A DNA stretch of 64,000 bases from Streptomyces sp. MUM 178J. Its GTDB lineage: Bacteria; Actinomycetota; Actinomycetes; Streptomycetales; Streptomycetaceae. The position numbers were made by a program, and so were the translations under genes. The notes under the pieces are model-generated. The model ran no database searches and had not been told where the DNA came from. It worked only from the letters and a program-made list of their open reading frames with translations. This document shows, one piece after another, positions 26,030 through 36,932 of this stretch; positions within the stretch are counted from its first letter, which is position 1, and each line of letters starts with the position of its first letter. Location of the stretch: positions 1-64,000 of the forward strand of contig NZ_JADWYQ010000009.1 in the NCBI RefSeq assembly GCF_022414575.1, written 5' to 3'.

Positions 26030-26257
26030 CCTCAATCGCCGGCGGGGCTGGGTTCGGGCCCCCTGCGCCTCAATCGCCGGCGGGGCTGGGTTCGGGACTC
26101 CTGTGCCTCAATTGCCGGCGGGGCTGGGTTCGGGCCCCCTGCGCCTCAATCGCCGGCGGGGCTGGGTTTCCGGGGCCTGCGCGTCTCCGGTCGCCGGTGG
26201 GGCTGGGTTTCTGGGCCCGTGTGCCTCCGATTGCCGGCGGGGCTGGGTTCGGGCCCA
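26030..26257. repeat. tandem array of a Streptomyces intergenic repeat (six units)
   Basis: Units of the type CCTCAATCGCCGGCGGGG followed by CTGGGTTCGGG begin at 26030, 26068, 26106, 26144, 26184 and 26224. The first four are exactly 38 bases apart and the last two 40. A GGGGCTCCGCCCC duplication precedes the array at about 25980-26020. The array fills most of the 406-base gap between the amylase and pullulanase genes. Single units are frequent between Streptomyces genes; a tandem run is less usual. Confidence 0.9.
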
Positions 26258-26333
26258 CGCGCCCGCATACGAAACCCTCGCCGCGGCGCGGCGAGACTCA
26301 TCCATCCCTCACTGCCGAAGGGAAAACGCATTC

Positions 26334-29300
26334 GTGTTCACCACAGCACCGGGCCGGCGTCAAAGACGCCCCGCGGCCTTTGTCACCGCGACAGTGGCCG
26401 CCGCCCTGCTCGCGGGACTGATACCCGCCGTACAAGCGACACCGGCCGCCGCCGCGTACAGACCCCCGCCTCCGCCGTCGGACCGCATGCTCGCCGCGGA
26501 GCCCGCGCGGCATGATCTGACCCGGGAGCAGTTCTACTTCGTGCTGCCGGACCGGTTCGCCAACGGCGAGAAGTCCAACGACCGCGGCGGTCTGACCGGC
26601 ACCCGCCTCGACCACGGCTACGACCCCGCCGACAAGGGCTTCTACCAGGGAGGCGACCTCAAGGGACTCACCAGGAAGCTCGACTACATCAAGGGCCTCG
26701 GCACCACCGCCATCTGGCTGGCCCCGATCTTCAAGAACAGGCCCGTCCAGGGTGAGGGAGAGAACGCCTCCGCGGGATACCACGGGTACTGGATCACCGA
26801 TTTCACCCAGGTCGATCCTCACTTCGGCAGCAACGAAGACCTTGAAACCCTCATCGACAAGGCACACGCCAAAGGGATGAAGGTCTTCTTCGACGTCATC
26901 ACCAACCACACCGCCGACACCGTCGACTACGCCGAGAAGAAGTACGGATACCGTCCCAAGGGCGCCTACCCCTACCTCGACGAGGACGGCCGCCCCTTCG
27001 ACGACCGGCAGGCGGACCGCGCCGACTTCCGCACGGTGGACGAGGACTCCTTCCCGTACACCCCGCGCACTGCCGGCGGCAAGGCGCCGTCCTGGCTCAA
27101 CGACCCCACGATGTACCACAACCGCGGGGACTCCACCTTCGCGGGAGAGAGCAGCGAGTACGGCGACTTCGTCGGCCTCGACGACCTGTGGACCGAACGT
27201 CCCGAAGTCGTCGCGGGCATGGAGCGGATCTACCAGAAGTGGGTCCGCGACTTCGACATCGACGGCTTCCGCATCGACACCGTGAAACACGTCGACCTGG
27301 AGTTCTGGACCCAGTGGGCCACCGCCCTCGACCGGTACGCCGCCAAGAGGGGCCGCGAGGACTTCTTCATGTTCGGCGAGGTGTACTCCGCGGACACGGC
27401 GATCACCTCCCCGTATGTCACCCGCGGCCGCCTCGACGCCACACTCGACTTCCCCTTCCAGGACGCGGCCCGCGCCTTCGCCTCCCAGGGGGCGTCCGCC
27501 GACCGCCTCGCCGCCGTGTTCGGCGACGACTACCGGTACACGACCGACAAGGCCAACGCCTATGAGCAGGTGACCTTCCTCGGGAACCACGACATGGGCC
27601 GCTTCGGGACGTTCCTCAAGCAGGACAACCCCGACGCCGACGAGGACGAACTGCTGCGGCGGGCGCGGCTCGCCAACGAGCTGATGTTCCTCAGCCGCGG
27701 CAACCCGGTCGTCTACTACGGCGACGAGCAGGGCTTCACCGGCGCGGGCGGGGACAAGGACGCCCGCCAGACCCTCTTCGCGTCCCGTACCGCCGACTAC
27801 CTCGACGACGACCAGCTGGGCACGGACCGTACACACGCCTCGGACGCGTACGACCCCGGCCACCCGCTCTACCGGCAGATCGCCGAGCTTTCCTCGCTCA
27901 CCAGGGAACACCCGGCGCTGCGCGACGGCATCCAGCGGGAGCGTCACGCCGACGGCTCCGTCTACGCCTTCTCACGCACCGACGCCCGCGAGAAGACCGA
28001 ACACATCGAGTACATGGTCGCCGTCAACAACGGCACCGCTCCGAAGACGGTCTCCCTCGCCGCGGACGCCGACGCCTACACCACCCTGTACGGCGACGGG
28101 CCGGACGGCACGCTCCGCGCCGCGGACGGCAAGGTGACCGTCACCGTCCCGGCCCTGTCGTCACTGGTGCTGAAGGCCGACGCAGCGCTGCCCCCGCCCA
28201 CCGCCAAGCCCGGGATCACGCTGACCGCGCCGCCCGCGGGGGCGACCGGAACTCTCGCCGTCACCGCGGACGTCGACGGCGGACAGCTCAACCGGGTCGT
28301 CTTCGCCGCCCAGACCGGCAACGGCAAGTGGCGGGTCCTCGGCTCCGCCGACCATGCGCCGTACCGGGTGACGCACCACCTGGACGACTCGGTCCGCGCC
28401 GGAACCCCGGTGCGCTACAAGGCCGTCGTCGTCGACAGCGCGGGCCGCACCGCGAGCGCACGCGCCGAGACCACCGCAGGCCAGGCCCCGCCGCCCGAGA
28501 AGCCGAGCGCCGTCGACCGCGACTACGCGGTGGTCCACTACCACCGTCCCGACGGCGACTACGACGGCTGGCGGATCAGCACCGGCGACACGACCGCGGA
28601 CTTCACCGGCCGGGACGCCTATGGCGCGTTCGCCTGGGTCAAGCTCGCAGAGGACGCCTCCTTTGTCCCGTACACCGTCGAGCACACAGACGGCACGGCG
28701 GACGGGCCGCGCCGCACCGTCGACCTGTCCCGCACCGGACAGGTGTGGATCGAGCAGGGAGAGGCGGCCCAGAGCACGACGGCCCCCGACGGGGCCTACC
28801 CGCCCCAGGACCAGACCAAGGCCGTACTGCACTACCACCGCCCCGACGGCGACTACGACGGCTGGGGCCTGCACACCTGGACCGGCGCACAGCAGCCCAC
28901 CGACTGGTCCACACCGCTGCAGCCGGTGAAGCGGGACCCGTACGGCATCACCTTCGAGGCGCCGCTCGCGTCCGGCGCGACCTCGCTCAGCTATATCGTC
29001 CACCGCGGCGACCAGAAGGACCTCCCCGCCGACCAGTCGCTGGACTTCGCCAGCCACGGCAAGGAGGTGTGGCTGCTGGCCGGACAGCCGGAATACCTGC
29101 TGCCGCAGACCGGCGGCGCGCCCGCCCTCGACCTGACCGCGTCCGAGGCGCAGTTCATCGACCGCTCCACCGTCGTCTGGGAGGTCACGGCGACCGACGC
29201 TGCCAGCCAGCAGCTCGTGTACGCGCGCGACGGCGGGATCTCCGTCGTCGACGGAGCCCTGTCCGACGAGGGCCGCTGGCTGCGGCTGATCCCGGCCGCC

Positions 29301-31727
29301 CTGACCGACGCCCAGAAGAAAGGGTTCCCGCACCTCAAGGACCGCCAGGCGTTCACCGTCGACCCGAGGGACCGCGACCGGGTGCGGGAGGCGCTGCGCG
29401 GCCAGCTGATCGCCACCCAGCGGGCGGCCGATGGGGCGCTGCTCGCCGCGACCGGCGTCCAGATCCCCGGCGTGCTCGACGACCTGTACGCGGCCGAGGC
29501 CGTGGCGAAGCACCTCGGACCGGTCTTCCACCGCGGCCGCCCCACCCTCTCCGTATGGGCGCCCACCGCACAGTCCGTCTCCCTGGAACTCGACGGGCGC
29601 ACCGTCCGGATGCGCCGGGACGACGACAGCGGAGTCTGGTCGGCGACCGGACGGCGGAGCTGGACGGGCAAGCCCTACCGGTACGTCGTCAAGGTGTGGG
29701 CGCCAAGCGTCCAGCAGGTCGTCGTCAACAAGGTCACCGACCCGTACTCCACCGCTCTGACCGCCGACTCGGCCCGCAGCCTGATCGTCGACCTCGACGA
29801 TCCGAAGCTCGCCCCCAAGGGCTGGCAGCGGCTGCGCAAGCCGGACGCCGTGCCTTCCCCCGCCTACGGCGGGGACACCCCCATGCGGGACGCCCAGATC
29901 CAGGAGCTGCACATCCGGGACTTCTCCATCGCGGACCCGACGTCGAAGCATCCGGGGGAGTACCTGGCCTTCACCGACCGCGACTCCCGCGGCATGCGGC
30001 ATCTGCGGGCGCTGGCCGACTCCGGCACGTCATATGTCCATCTACTCCCGGCGTTCGACATCGGCACCATCCCCGAGAAGAAGTCCGACCAGACCCGGCC
30101 CGCCTGCGACCTCAAGGTCTACGCGCCCGACTCCGCCGAGCAGCAGGCGTGCATCGCCCGCGCCGCCGCGAAGGACGCCTACAACTGGGGCTACGACCCG
30201 CTGCACTACACCGTCCCCGAGGGCTCGTACGCCTCCGACCCGGACGGTGTGCGCCGCACGGTCGAGTTCCGGCAGATGGTGCAGGGGCTCAACGCGGCCG
30301 GGCTGCGCACCGTGATGGACGTCGTCTACAACCACACCGTGGCCGCCGGCCAGTCGGAGAAGTCCGTTCTCGACCGGATCGTGCCCGGCTACTACCAGCG
30401 GCTCCTCGACGACGGCTCCGTCGCCACCTCCACCTGCTGCGCCAACACGGCGCCCGAGAACGCCATGATGGGCAAGCTCGTCGTGGACTCGGTCGTCACC
30501 TGGGCGAAGCAGTACAAGGTCGACGGCTTCCGTTTTGACCTCATGGGCCACCACCCCAAGGAGAACATCCTCGCCGTGCGGGCCGCACTCGACGCGCTCA
30601 CCCCGGAGAAGGACGGAGTCGACGGAAAGAAGATCATCCTCTACGGGGAGGGCTGGAACTTCGGCGAGATCGCCGACGACGCCCGCTTCGTCCAGGCCAC
30701 CCAGCAGAACATGGCCGGCACCGGCATCGCGACCTTCTCCGACCGGGCGCGCGACGCGGTGCGCGGCGGCGGGCCGTTCGACGAGGACCCCGGAGTCCAG
30801 GGCTTCGCCTCCGGACTGTTCACCGACCCGAACTCCTCCCCTTCCAACGGCACCCTGGCCGAGCAGAAGGCCCGGCTGCTGCACTACCAGGACCTGATCA
30901 AGGTCGGGCTGTCCGGGAACCTGGCGTCGTACACCTTCACCGACTCGGCCGGCCGCCGCGTCAAGGGATCGGACGTCGACTACAACGGCGCACCCGCGGG
31001 CTACGCCTCGGCGCCCGGCGACGCCCTCGCCTACGCGGACGCACACGACAACGAGACCCTGTACGACGCGCTGGCCTTCAAGCTGCCCGCCGCCACCTCA
31101 CCCGCCGACCGGGCACGGATGCAGGTGCTGGCGATGGCGACGGCAGCGCTGTCCCAGGGACCCGCCCTCTCCCAGGCGGGATCGGACCTGCTGCGCTCCA
31201 AGTCCCTGGACCGCAACTCGTACGACAGCGGCGACTGGTTCAACTCCGTCCACTGGGACTGCCGGGACGGCAACGGCTTCGGCCGCGGGCTGCCGCCGGC
31301 GGCGGACAACCAGCCCAAGTGGCCGTACGCCAAGCCGCTGCTCACCGCTCCGTCGCTCACCGTGGGCTGCGAGGAGATCACCGGGGCCTCGGCCGCCTAC
31401 CGGGACCTGCTGACCATCCGCACCACGGAGGAGGCCTTCAGCCAGCCGACCGCAGAAGCGGTGCAGAAGCGGCTCTCCTTCCCGCTGTCGGGGAAGGACG
31501 AGACGCCCGGAGTGATCACCATGCGGTTGGGCGAACTGGTCGTGGTCTTCAACGCCACCCCGGACGAGCAGACCCAGCGGATCGCGTCCGCGGCGGACAC
31601 CGCGTACACGCTCCACCCGGTCCAGGCCGGGGGCGCGGACACCACCGTGAAGACGGCCTCATACGACCGTTCCTCGGGAACCTTCACGGTCCCGGCGCGC
31701 ACGGTGGCGGTCTTCACCCGCCCCTGA
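26334..31727 (+). CDS. pulA: secreted bifunctional alpha-amylase/pullulanase
   Basis: The 1797-residue protein has a signal peptide, then two full glycosidases. Residues about 55-600 form a GH13 amylase ([18 protein letters not shown] near 310, [10 protein letters not shown] near 346, LGNHDMGRF near 418). A beta-sandwich linker and two pullulanase-associated modules follow, near 732 and 831, each with [12 protein letters not shown]. Then come a CBM48 (about 1066-1150) and a GH13 pullulanase with YNWGYDP near 1283, [10 protein letters not shown] near 1396 and GEGWNFGE near 1438. It cuts alpha-1,4 and alpha-1,6 bonds of starch or pullulan. The GTG at 26334 follows AAGGGAA; the frame stays open upstream through the repeat array. 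Confidence 0.93.
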   Translation: MFTTAPGRRQRRPAAFVTATVAAALLAGLIPAVQATPAAAAYRPPPPPSDRMLAAEPARHDLTREQFYFVLPDRFANGEKSNDRGGLTGTRLDHGYDPADKGFYQGGDLKGLTRKLDYIKGLGTTAIWLAPIFKNRPVQGEGENASAGYHGYWITDFTQVDPHFGSNEDLETLIDKAHAKGMKVFFDVITNHTADTVDYAEKKYGYRPKGAYPYLDEDGRPFDDRQADRADFRTVDEDSFPYTPRTAGGKAPSWLNDPTMYHNRGDSTFAGESSEYGDFVGLDDLWTERPEVVAGMERIYQKWVRDFDIDGFRIDTVKHVDLEFWTQWATALDRYAAKRGREDFFMFGEVYSADTAITSPYVTRGRLDATLDFPFQDAARAFASQGASADRLAAVFGDDYRYTTDKANAYEQVTFLGNHDMGRFGTFLKQDNPDADEDELLRRARLANELMFLSRGNPVVYYGDEQGFTGAGGDKDARQTLFASRTADYLDDDQLGTDRTHASDAYDPGHPLYRQIAELSSLTREHPALRDGIQRERHADGSVYAFSRTDAREKTEHIEYMVAVNNGTAPKTVSLAADADAYTTLYGDGPDGTLRAADGKVTVTVPALSSLVLKADAALPPPTAKPGITLTAPPAGATGTLAVTADVDGGQLNRVVFAAQTGNGKWRVLGSADHAPYRVTHHLDDSVRAGTPVRYKAVVVDSAGRTASARAETTAGQAPPPEKPSAVDRDYAVVHYHRPDGDYDGWRISTGDTTADFTGRDAYGAFAWVKLAEDASFVPYTVEHTDGTADGPRRTVDLSRTGQVWIEQGEAAQSTTAPDGAYPPQDQTKAVLHYHRPDGDYDGWGLHTWTGAQQPTDWSTPLQPVKRDPYGITFEAPLASGATSLSYIVHRGDQKDLPADQSLDFASHGKEVWLLAGQPEYLLPQTGGAPALDLTASEAQFIDRSTVVWEVTATDAASQQLVYARDGGISVVDGALSDEGRWLRLIPAALTDAQKKGFPHLKDRQAFTVDPRDRDRVREALRGQLIATQRAADGALLAATGVQIPGVLDDLYAAEAVAKHLGPVFHRGRPTLSVWAPTAQSVSLELDGRTVRMRRDDDSGVWSATGRRSWTGKPYRYVVKVWAPSVQQVVVNKVTDPYSTALTADSARSLIVDLDDPKLAPKGWQRLRKPDAVPSPAYGGDTPMRDAQIQELHIRDFSIADPTSKHPGEYLAFTDRDSRGMRHLRALADSGTSYVHLLPAFDIGTIPEKKSDQTRPACDLKVYAPDSAEQQACIARAAAKDAYNWGYDPLHYTVPEGSYASDPDGVRRTVEFRQMVQGLNAAGLRTVMDVVYNHTVAAGQSEKSVLDRIVPGYYQRLLDDGSVATSTCCANTAPENAMMGKLVVDSVVTWAKQYKVDGFRFDLMGHHPKENILAVRAALDALTPEKDGVDGKKIILYGEGWNFGEIADDARFVQATQQNMAGTGIATFSDRARDAVRGGGPFDEDPGVQGFASGLFTDPNSSPSNGTLAEQKARLLHYQDLIKVGLSGNLASYTFTDSAGRRVKGSDVDYNGAPAGYASAPGDALAYADAHDNETLYDALAFKLPAATSPADRARMQVLAMATAALSQGPALSQAGSDLLRSKSLDRNSYDSGDWFNSVHWDCRDGNGFGRGLPPAADNQPKWPYAKPLLTAPSLTVGCEEITGASAAYRDLLTIRTTEEAFSQPTAEAVQKRLSFPLSGKDETPGVITMRLGELVVVFNATPDEQTQRIASAADTAYTLHPVQAGGADTTVKTASYDRSSGTFTVPARTVAVFTRP

Positions 31728-31741
31728 CCCCGTGAGAAACC

Positions 31742-31773
31742 GAAAGGGCCCGCCGACGCCGGCGGGCCCTTTC
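31742..31773. terminator. bidirectional terminator between pulA and the TetR gene
   Basis: GAAAGGGCCCGCCG at 31742-31755 pairs with CGGCGGGCCCTTTC at 31760-31773 over a four-base loop. It lies between convergent stops, and the AAA/TTT ends suit both directions. Confidence 0.92.
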
Positions 31774-31781
31774 CGGGTCTC

Positions 31782-32510
31782 TCAGCGGACCAGCTGGGCG
31801 GGCGCCGTCCGCGTAGCCGCGGACGCCAGGGCCGTCAGCCGCCCCACGAGATCCGCGAACGGCCCGTCGGACGGCTCGTCCGCGAGCACCCGCAGCAGGA
31901 TCCCCGCCATCTCGTCGTCATACGCGGCGCTCACCGCGGCCAGCGCGGCGAAGTCATGCACCAGCTGCAGCTCCAGCTCGCCACGGGGCACGCGACGCCC
32001 GTCCAGCCAGATCAGGGCGGTCGTCTCGGCGAGCGACACCCAGGACCGCACCGTCAACTCCAGACGCGGCGGGGCCTCATCGACCCCCAGATGCGCCATG
32101 ATCTGGTCGTAGGCGGCCTGCCGCACCTCGTCGACCATGGCGTAGGCGGTGGAGGACCCCGCCGACGGCCCGCCCCGCATCAGCGCCGAGAAACCCGGCC
32201 CATGACTCTCGACGAAGTCGAAGAACCGCCCCATCACCCGCAGCAGCCGCCCGCCGAGCGGCCCCTCGTGCGGCTCCGCGAACCGCGCCGCCAGCTCATC
32301 GGCGGCCCGCCGCAGCGCCGCCTCGAACAGGCTCTGCTTTCCGGGGAAGTAGTGGTACACGAGCGGCCTGGAGATCCCGGCGGCCACAGCGATCTCGTCG
32401 ATGGACACCTCGTCCGGCGACCGCCGGCTGAACAGGTCCAGCGCCACTCCGATCAGCTGCTGCCTGCGCTCTTCGACGCCCATCCTGCGGCGAACCCCGG
32501 TCGTCGTCAT
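31782..32510 (-). CDS. TetR-family transcriptional regulator
   Basis: The 242-residue protein has a TetR DNA-binding domain in residues 10-55 (RRQQLIGVALDLFSRR, VAAGISRPLVYHYFPGKQSL) and a helical ligand domain. The segment SWVSLAETTALIWLDGRR resembles regulators of lipid or quaternary-amine genes, but no target can be named. The start at 32510 is chosen over 32519 because an AGGG site fits better. It is downstream of the toxin/immunity pair but separated by a terminator, so it is probably independent. Confidence 0.88.
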   Translation of the reverse strand: MTTTGVRRRMGVEERRQQLIGVALDLFSRRSPDEVSIDEIAVAAGISRPLVYHYFPGKQSLFEAALRRAADELAARFAEPHEGPLGGRLLRVMGRFFDFVESHGPGFSALMRGGPSAGSSTAYAMVDEVRQAAYDQIMAHLGVDEAPPRLELTVRSWVSLAETTALIWLDGRRVPRGELELQLVHDFAALAAVSAAYDDEMAGILLRVLADEPSDGPFADLVGRLTALASAATRTAPAQLVR

Positions 32511-32539
32511 ACCGAACACCCTAACGGGCGGGAAACGGC

Positions 32540-32571
32540 GACGGCCCGCCGGGCGTATCCGGCGGGCCGTC
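32540..32571 (-). terminator. terminator after the toxin/immunity operon
   Basis: GACGGCCCGCCGG (32540-32552) and CCGGCGGGCCGTC (32559-32571) form a perfect 13-base stem with a six-base loop. It lies 48 bases past the stop of the minus-strand gene at 32620 and before the TetR start. Confidence 0.85.
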
Positions 32572-32619
32572 GTCAGCCGCCTACGGCGACCGGGTTCGCT
32601 GGTGCGTCGCGTGGGGCGT

Positions 32620-33048
32620 TCAACCCGTCTGCTGCATCCACTCGGGAGACTCGACGCCGCCGAAACGGTTCCAGGCGAGGCAATAGGCGCGGGATTCCCG
32701 CCCCATGTCCGGCCAGATGGAACGGAGGTCGAATCCTCTGTCCCAGGCGTTCAGAAGCGCCTCCAGGAATCCGGTCGCGACCGCCGTGCGGTCGACTTCG
32801 CCGCCGGACGCCTGAATCCGCTCCACGATCCGGAGCACCTCCTGCCGCTGCTGCGGGGTGAACTCGTCAACGCGTTCCGCGAAGACTCTCCCGAGAGCAC
32901 CCAGACGCGTGGTGAGGGGCGGCACATCGTCCTCGTCGGCCTCATCCGTGTCCGGGCCGCCTCGCCAGTCCACCAGCTCGGCATGGTCCGTCGCCGCCAG
33001 CACCCGGCTGACGCCGATCAGCTCCGCCCACCACGATGGAGTCGACAC
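32620..33048 (-). CDS. probable immunity protein for the upstream ALF-repeat toxin
   Basis: The 142-residue acidic protein begins VSTPSWWAELIGVSRVLAA and contains an Asp/Glu-rich loop (GGPDTDEADEDDVPP) and FTPQQRQEVLRIVERI. No family was recognised. Its GTG at 33048 is two bases past the end of the toxin gene, with GGGAGG six bases upstream overlapping that gene's last codons; an adjacent GTG at 33051 overlaps the stop. A small acidic protein coupled directly after a polymorphic toxin is the usual position of an immunity gene. The role is inferred from context. Confidence 0.6.
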   Translation of the reverse strand: MSTPSWWAELIGVSRVLAATDHAELVDWRGGPDTDEADEDDVPPLTTRLGALGRVFAERVDEFTPQQRQEVLRIVERIQASGGEVDRTAVATGFLEALLNAWDRGFDLRSIWPDMGRESRAYCLAWNRFGGVESPEWMQQTG

Positions 33049-33050
33049 CA

Positions 33051-36000
33051 CTAGCCTCCCAATGCGTTCAGCATGTCCTTGATGAGGTTCTCCGCGGCAG
33101 CCCGGTCGCCGCGCGCGGCGTTCGGGTTGTTCTTCAGCCACTTCTGCAGGAAAGTGATGGAGTCCCTCGCCTTCTGGGTGTGCCAGACCCTGCCCACGGG
33201 CTTCCCGGTGAGCGTCTCGTAGCGGACGGCCGCAGCCGTGCTGCCGCTTCCGATCTTCGCGTTGGCACGATAGAGGGTGTCGACGTGCTCGGCGAGCTTG
33301 GGGTCCCGGACCAGGGGCTTGGCCATCTCCTCGCGCAGGACGTCCTTGTACTTCTCGAACAGCGCCCGGTTGTGGGCCAGCTGGTTCATCGGCGGCTTCG
33401 ACCGGATGCCGATCTTCTTGCCGACCTCCTTGAACAGCTTCGCCAGACCCTTCCCGACGCCCGACTCGTAGTAGTACAGGGACACGGAATTCGCCGGGTA
33501 GACCTCCTCGAGCTGCTTCAGCAGCTCCGGGCCGCACTTGCCCCGGTTGCTCTCCCGGCTGAAGACGCCGTTCGTCGTGTAGTTGCAGTACGAGGCCAGC
33601 AGCATTGCCGCGGCGTCGTCCCGGCCCTCCAGCCGGTGCCAGAAGATCTGCCCGGACCAGTCGCCGATCCACTTGTCGAAGTCGGCGGCGAGCTCGTCAC
33701 AGGAGCCGATGCCCACCTTCTCGGGCAGCGCAACGCCGTTGAGATAGCACGTTCCGCCGATCTCCAGCAGATGCGAGCCGTTCTCGTACTCCTCAAGCCT
33801 CTCGACCGCGGCGACGTCGTCACCGGTCGGCTCGGGGGCGGCTTCGCGCCATGCCTTGGCCGCCTCCTGGAACTTCTTCACCGCGATCTTGACCGCTTCG
33901 ACGGCGGCCTTGGCTGCCGCGGCCGCGTCCTTCCCGGCCTGGGCGGCCGAGGCACGAGCCGACTCAGCGGACGAGTAGGCGAGCGTGGCGTAGGTGCGCG
34001 CCTGCGCAGCCGACGACGCCGCCTGATGGGCCGACCTTGTCGCCGCGGCTGCCGCGCTGCTCGCCCGTGCGGCCGCTGCCTTCGCCTGCCGGGCTGATTC
34101 AGCCGCGGCTTGCGCCGAGCGGTCCGCGGCTGCCGCGGACCTGCCGGCGTCGGCCGCGTACCCCTTGGCCTTGTCGGCCGAGTCCTTGGCCTGCTTGGCG
34201 TAGCCCGCGGCGTCCGCGGCGGCGTTGCCCGCGCGGGCCGATGCCTCAGCGGCCAGCGCGGCGTTCTGGTTGGCGGTGGCGGCGGTGCGCGCGGCCTGAG
34301 CGATCAGTTTCTCGACGCCGGCGACATGGGTCGCGCTGTCGTGATCGAGCTTGGCCGAGCGGTACTGGACGGAGGCGACGAAGTCACGCAGCATCCACGC
34401 CGGACCCGCGAGGGCGACCTCGGCGGCTGCCTTGACCTGCGGACCGCCCTTGTTGAGGATGCGCAGCGTCTCGACCCGGTCGTCCTCTTCCCGGGCGGTG
34501 TGCTGACCGGACCGCAGGAACTGCCGCAGCGCCTCGGTCGTACCCGCGTCGATGGCGGCTGTGGCGGCCTTCTTGACGGCGGGCCCGCCCTGGTTGGAGA
34601 TCTTCAGCACCTCGACGCGGTAGTCGTCCGCCTGGACGGTGTGCCGGCCGGTCTCGAGGAACGCCACAACGTCCCCGTGTGAACCGTCCAGTGCGGCGGT
34701 GGCCGCCTCGGCCACCGCGGGCGCCCCGGTGTCGGCGAGATGGGAGACCCGGGCCCGGTCGTCCTGTTCCTCGGCGACGAGTCGACCCGTCGCGAGCCAC
34801 TGGCGGACGTCCGCTTCGGCGCCGGCCAGCGCGTCCTCTGCGGCCCTGACCGTCCACGGGCCGCCCGTGGCGGCCAGTCGGAGAGCTGCCCTGCGGCCCT
34901 TGGACACCGCGATCGCCGGATCGGCGTCCGGCGCCGTGGCGTCGGCGATGAGCTGCTTGGTCTCCGCGTCGCGACGGGTGGCCTCGATCTCCTCCTTCTC
35001 GCGCTGGGCCGCTTCCCTGTCCTCCTCGGCCTTGAACTCCTCCGCGGACTGGATGCCTTCGTCCCGGTCGTTCGCCAGCTGCGCGGCCTCGGCCGCGCGG
35101 GCCGTCTTGGCGACCTCGCGCGCTGTGGCCACCGCGGTGGAGGCCACCTGGGCGGCCTTGAGCGCGGCCTTCGCATGTGCGGCGGACTTCTTGGCGTATT
35201 CGATGGCCTTGCCGGCGTGCGCGGCGGCTTCGTCGGCGGCCTTCGCCGCGGCCTCCGCATGGGCGGCGGCGTCATTGGCCGCGGCGTGAGCCTGCTTGGC
35301 CGCGTTCGCGGCCTGATGGGCCAGGGACTCCGCGGTGCTCGCCGCCCGGTTGGCAGTGGCGGCTGCGCGACGGGCCGTGGCCGCGGCAGCAGCTGCCCGG
35401 CGCGCCTCGGCCGCCGCCACATTGGAGTGTCCGCCTGCCTCGGCCGCCGCGGTCGCCGCGGCGGCCGCGTTGGCTCCCGCGCTCGCGGCGGCGCGCGCGG
35501 ACGCGACGGCCTGGAAGACGGCCTGTGAGGCGTGCAGCGCGGAAACGGCAGCCATGCGTGCCCCTGCCGCGGCCTTCCGCGCGGTCTCGGCTGCCTTGCG
35601 AGCCGCCGCCGCCTTGCCCGCGTCCTTGGAAGCCGCGGTCGCCGAGTTGTAGGCGCGGGCGGCCGCGTCACCCGCGGCCGCGGCCGCCGAGGCGGCGGCG
35701 GATGCCGCGGAAGCCGCAGTACGGGCGGCGGAGGTGGCTGTGTTGGCGGCGTGGATCGCGGTGCGTGCGGCGCTCGCCGCGGCACTGGCAGCGTCCGCCG
35801 CCCGGCCCGCGGCGCGTGCCGCCTTCTGCGAGGAGTCCTTGGCCGCGGCCGTCTCCTCGGCGGCACGCCGCGCCGCCTCCTTGGCGCGCTGGGACGCGCT
35901 CACCGCACGGTCGGAGGCCTCCTTGGCGGCGTCGGTCTCCCGCTTCGCCTTCCGGCCCGCCAGTTCGGCCAGTTTCGCGAGCTGGGCGACGGTCATCGTC

Positions 36001-36710
36001 TCCTGGTCGCGGGCGCGGGCGACATGCTGACCCGTCTCCAGGAACTCGCGGACGTCCGCCGGTGTCCCGTTCATCGCCTCGTTGGCGGCCTTCTTCACCT
36101 GAGGGCCGCCGACGTGCATGATGCCGAGCAGTTCGACTCGGTCGTCCTCTTCCCGGGCGCGCTTCAGGCCGTGGGCGAGAAACTTGGCCAGCGCTTTCTC
36201 GGAGCCGTCGTCGAGCGCTGCCTGCCCGGCACTGCGCACCCCTCGGCCGCCCGTGTTCATGGCCCGGAGAACGGCGACCCGCTGGTCGTCCGCGAACGGC
36301 TTCTTCCAGCCCGCGGCCAGGAACTGCTCGATGTCCTCGGCCGATCCGTCGAGCGCCTGTTCGGCGGCCTTTCGTACCCCCGGGCCGCTGGCGTTGAGTA
36401 TGCGCAGGACCGCAACTCGGTTGTCTTCCTCGGCGGCGATCCGCAGGCCGGTCTCGAGGAATGCCTGCACATCCTCGTCCGAGCCGGTGAGGGCTTTCTC
36501 GGCCTCTGCTTTGGTGGCCCTGTCCCCGTCACGCCAGGCCTCAAGGGCCAAAGCGCGTTGACTGGGCGATGCAGTCGGCTTCTCCGCTGCCGCGGCCGTA
36601 TTCGGCGCGACCGCGGACAGGCCCCCCGTCGTGCCTATCGCCAAGGAGAGAGCTGTCAGCCCCACCGTAGCAGAGCGAACCAGCCGCTCTTTCCATCTGC
36701 TTCTGACCAC
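33051..36710 (-). CDS. secreted ALF-repeat polymorphic toxin-like protein
   Basis: The 1219-residue protein starts at GTG 36710 (GGAG five bases upstream) with a signal peptide (TVGLTALSLAIGTTGG to PNTAAAAEK). Four ALF-type repeats fill about 55-230 (VQAFLETGL, VREFLETGQHVARARDQ). An Ala-rich helical stalk covers about 245-575, a second ALF block about 610-775 (VVAFLETGRHTVQADD), and a second Ala-rich stalk about 785-960. The end is different: a Cys-containing spacer, then a compact domain with VDTLYRANAKIGSGSTAA, VRYETLTGKPVG, WHTQKARDS and a helix ending NALGG. Long repetitive stalk plus small C-terminal domain is the layout of contact-dependent toxins. The toxic activity is not proven. Confidence 0.8.
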   Translation of the reverse strand: MVRSRWKERLVRSATVGLTALSLAIGTTGGLSAVAPNTAAAAEKPTASPSQRALALEAWRDGDRATKAEAEKALTGSDEDVQAFLETGLRIAAEEDNRVAVLRILNASGPGVRKAAEQALDGSAEDIEQFLAAGWKKPFADDQRVAVLRAMNTGGRGVRSAGQAALDDGSEKALAKFLAHGLKRAREEDDRVELLGIMHVGGPQVKKAANEAMNGTPADVREFLETGQHVARARDQETMTVAQLAKLAELAGRKAKRETDAAKEASDRAVSASQRAKEAARRAAEETAAAKDSSQKAARAAGRAADAASAAASAARTAIHAANTATSAARTAASAASAAASAAAAAGDAAARAYNSATAASKDAGKAAAARKAAETARKAAAGARMAAVSALHASQAVFQAVASARAAASAGANAAAAATAAAEAGGHSNVAAAEARRAAAAAATARRAAATANRAASTAESLAHQAANAAKQAHAAANDAAAHAEAAAKAADEAAAHAGKAIEYAKKSAAHAKAALKAAQVASTAVATAREVAKTARAAEAAQLANDRDEGIQSAEEFKAEEDREAAQREKEEIEATRRDAETKQLIADATAPDADPAIAVSKGRRAALRLAATGGPWTVRAAEDALAGAEADVRQWLATGRLVAEEQDDRARVSHLADTGAPAVAEAATAALDGSHGDVVAFLETGRHTVQADDYRVEVLKISNQGGPAVKKAATAAIDAGTTEALRQFLRSGQHTAREEDDRVETLRILNKGGPQVKAAAEVALAGPAWMLRDFVASVQYRSAKLDHDSATHVAGVEKLIAQAARTAATANQNAALAAEASARAGNAAADAAGYAKQAKDSADKAKGYAADAGRSAAAADRSAQAAAESARQAKAAAARASSAAAAATRSAHQAASSAAQARTYATLAYSSAESARASAAQAGKDAAAAAKAAVEAVKIAVKKFQEAAKAWREAAPEPTGDDVAAVERLEEYENGSHLLEIGGTCYLNGVALPEKVGIGSCDELAADFDKWIGDWSGQIFWHRLEGRDDAAAMLLASYCNYTTNGVFSRESNRGKCGPELLKQLEEVYPANSVSLYYYESGVGKGLAKLFKEVGKKIGIRSKPPMNQLAHNRALFEKYKDVLREEMAKPLVRDPKLAEHVDTLYRANAKIGSGSTAAAVRYETLTGKPVGRVWHTQKARDSITFLQKWLKNNPNAARGDRAAAENLIKDMLNALGG

Positions 36711-36932
36711 TGTGTCTCCAACTCATCACTGGTTCAGGCGGTTTCCGGTTGGTCGTCCGGAGCCGCAGAGATGGACAGTACATGTGGTCGGATGTGTTGC
36801 AGCGTCAGCCCCTGAATGGAGAAGTCGGCACTTGGGGCATCAATACGAGCAGAATTCTGAATGCTTTATTCCGGATAGTCGCTCGCCGGCCTTCGGGCCA
36901 CCGGAACACGCGGCTGAATGCGCCTGTGTCGG

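Noticed and set aside
26030..26257. Possible CRISPR array
   Set aside because: The regular unit covers nearly the whole period with no variable spacers, and no cas gene is near; it is a tandem intergenic repeat.
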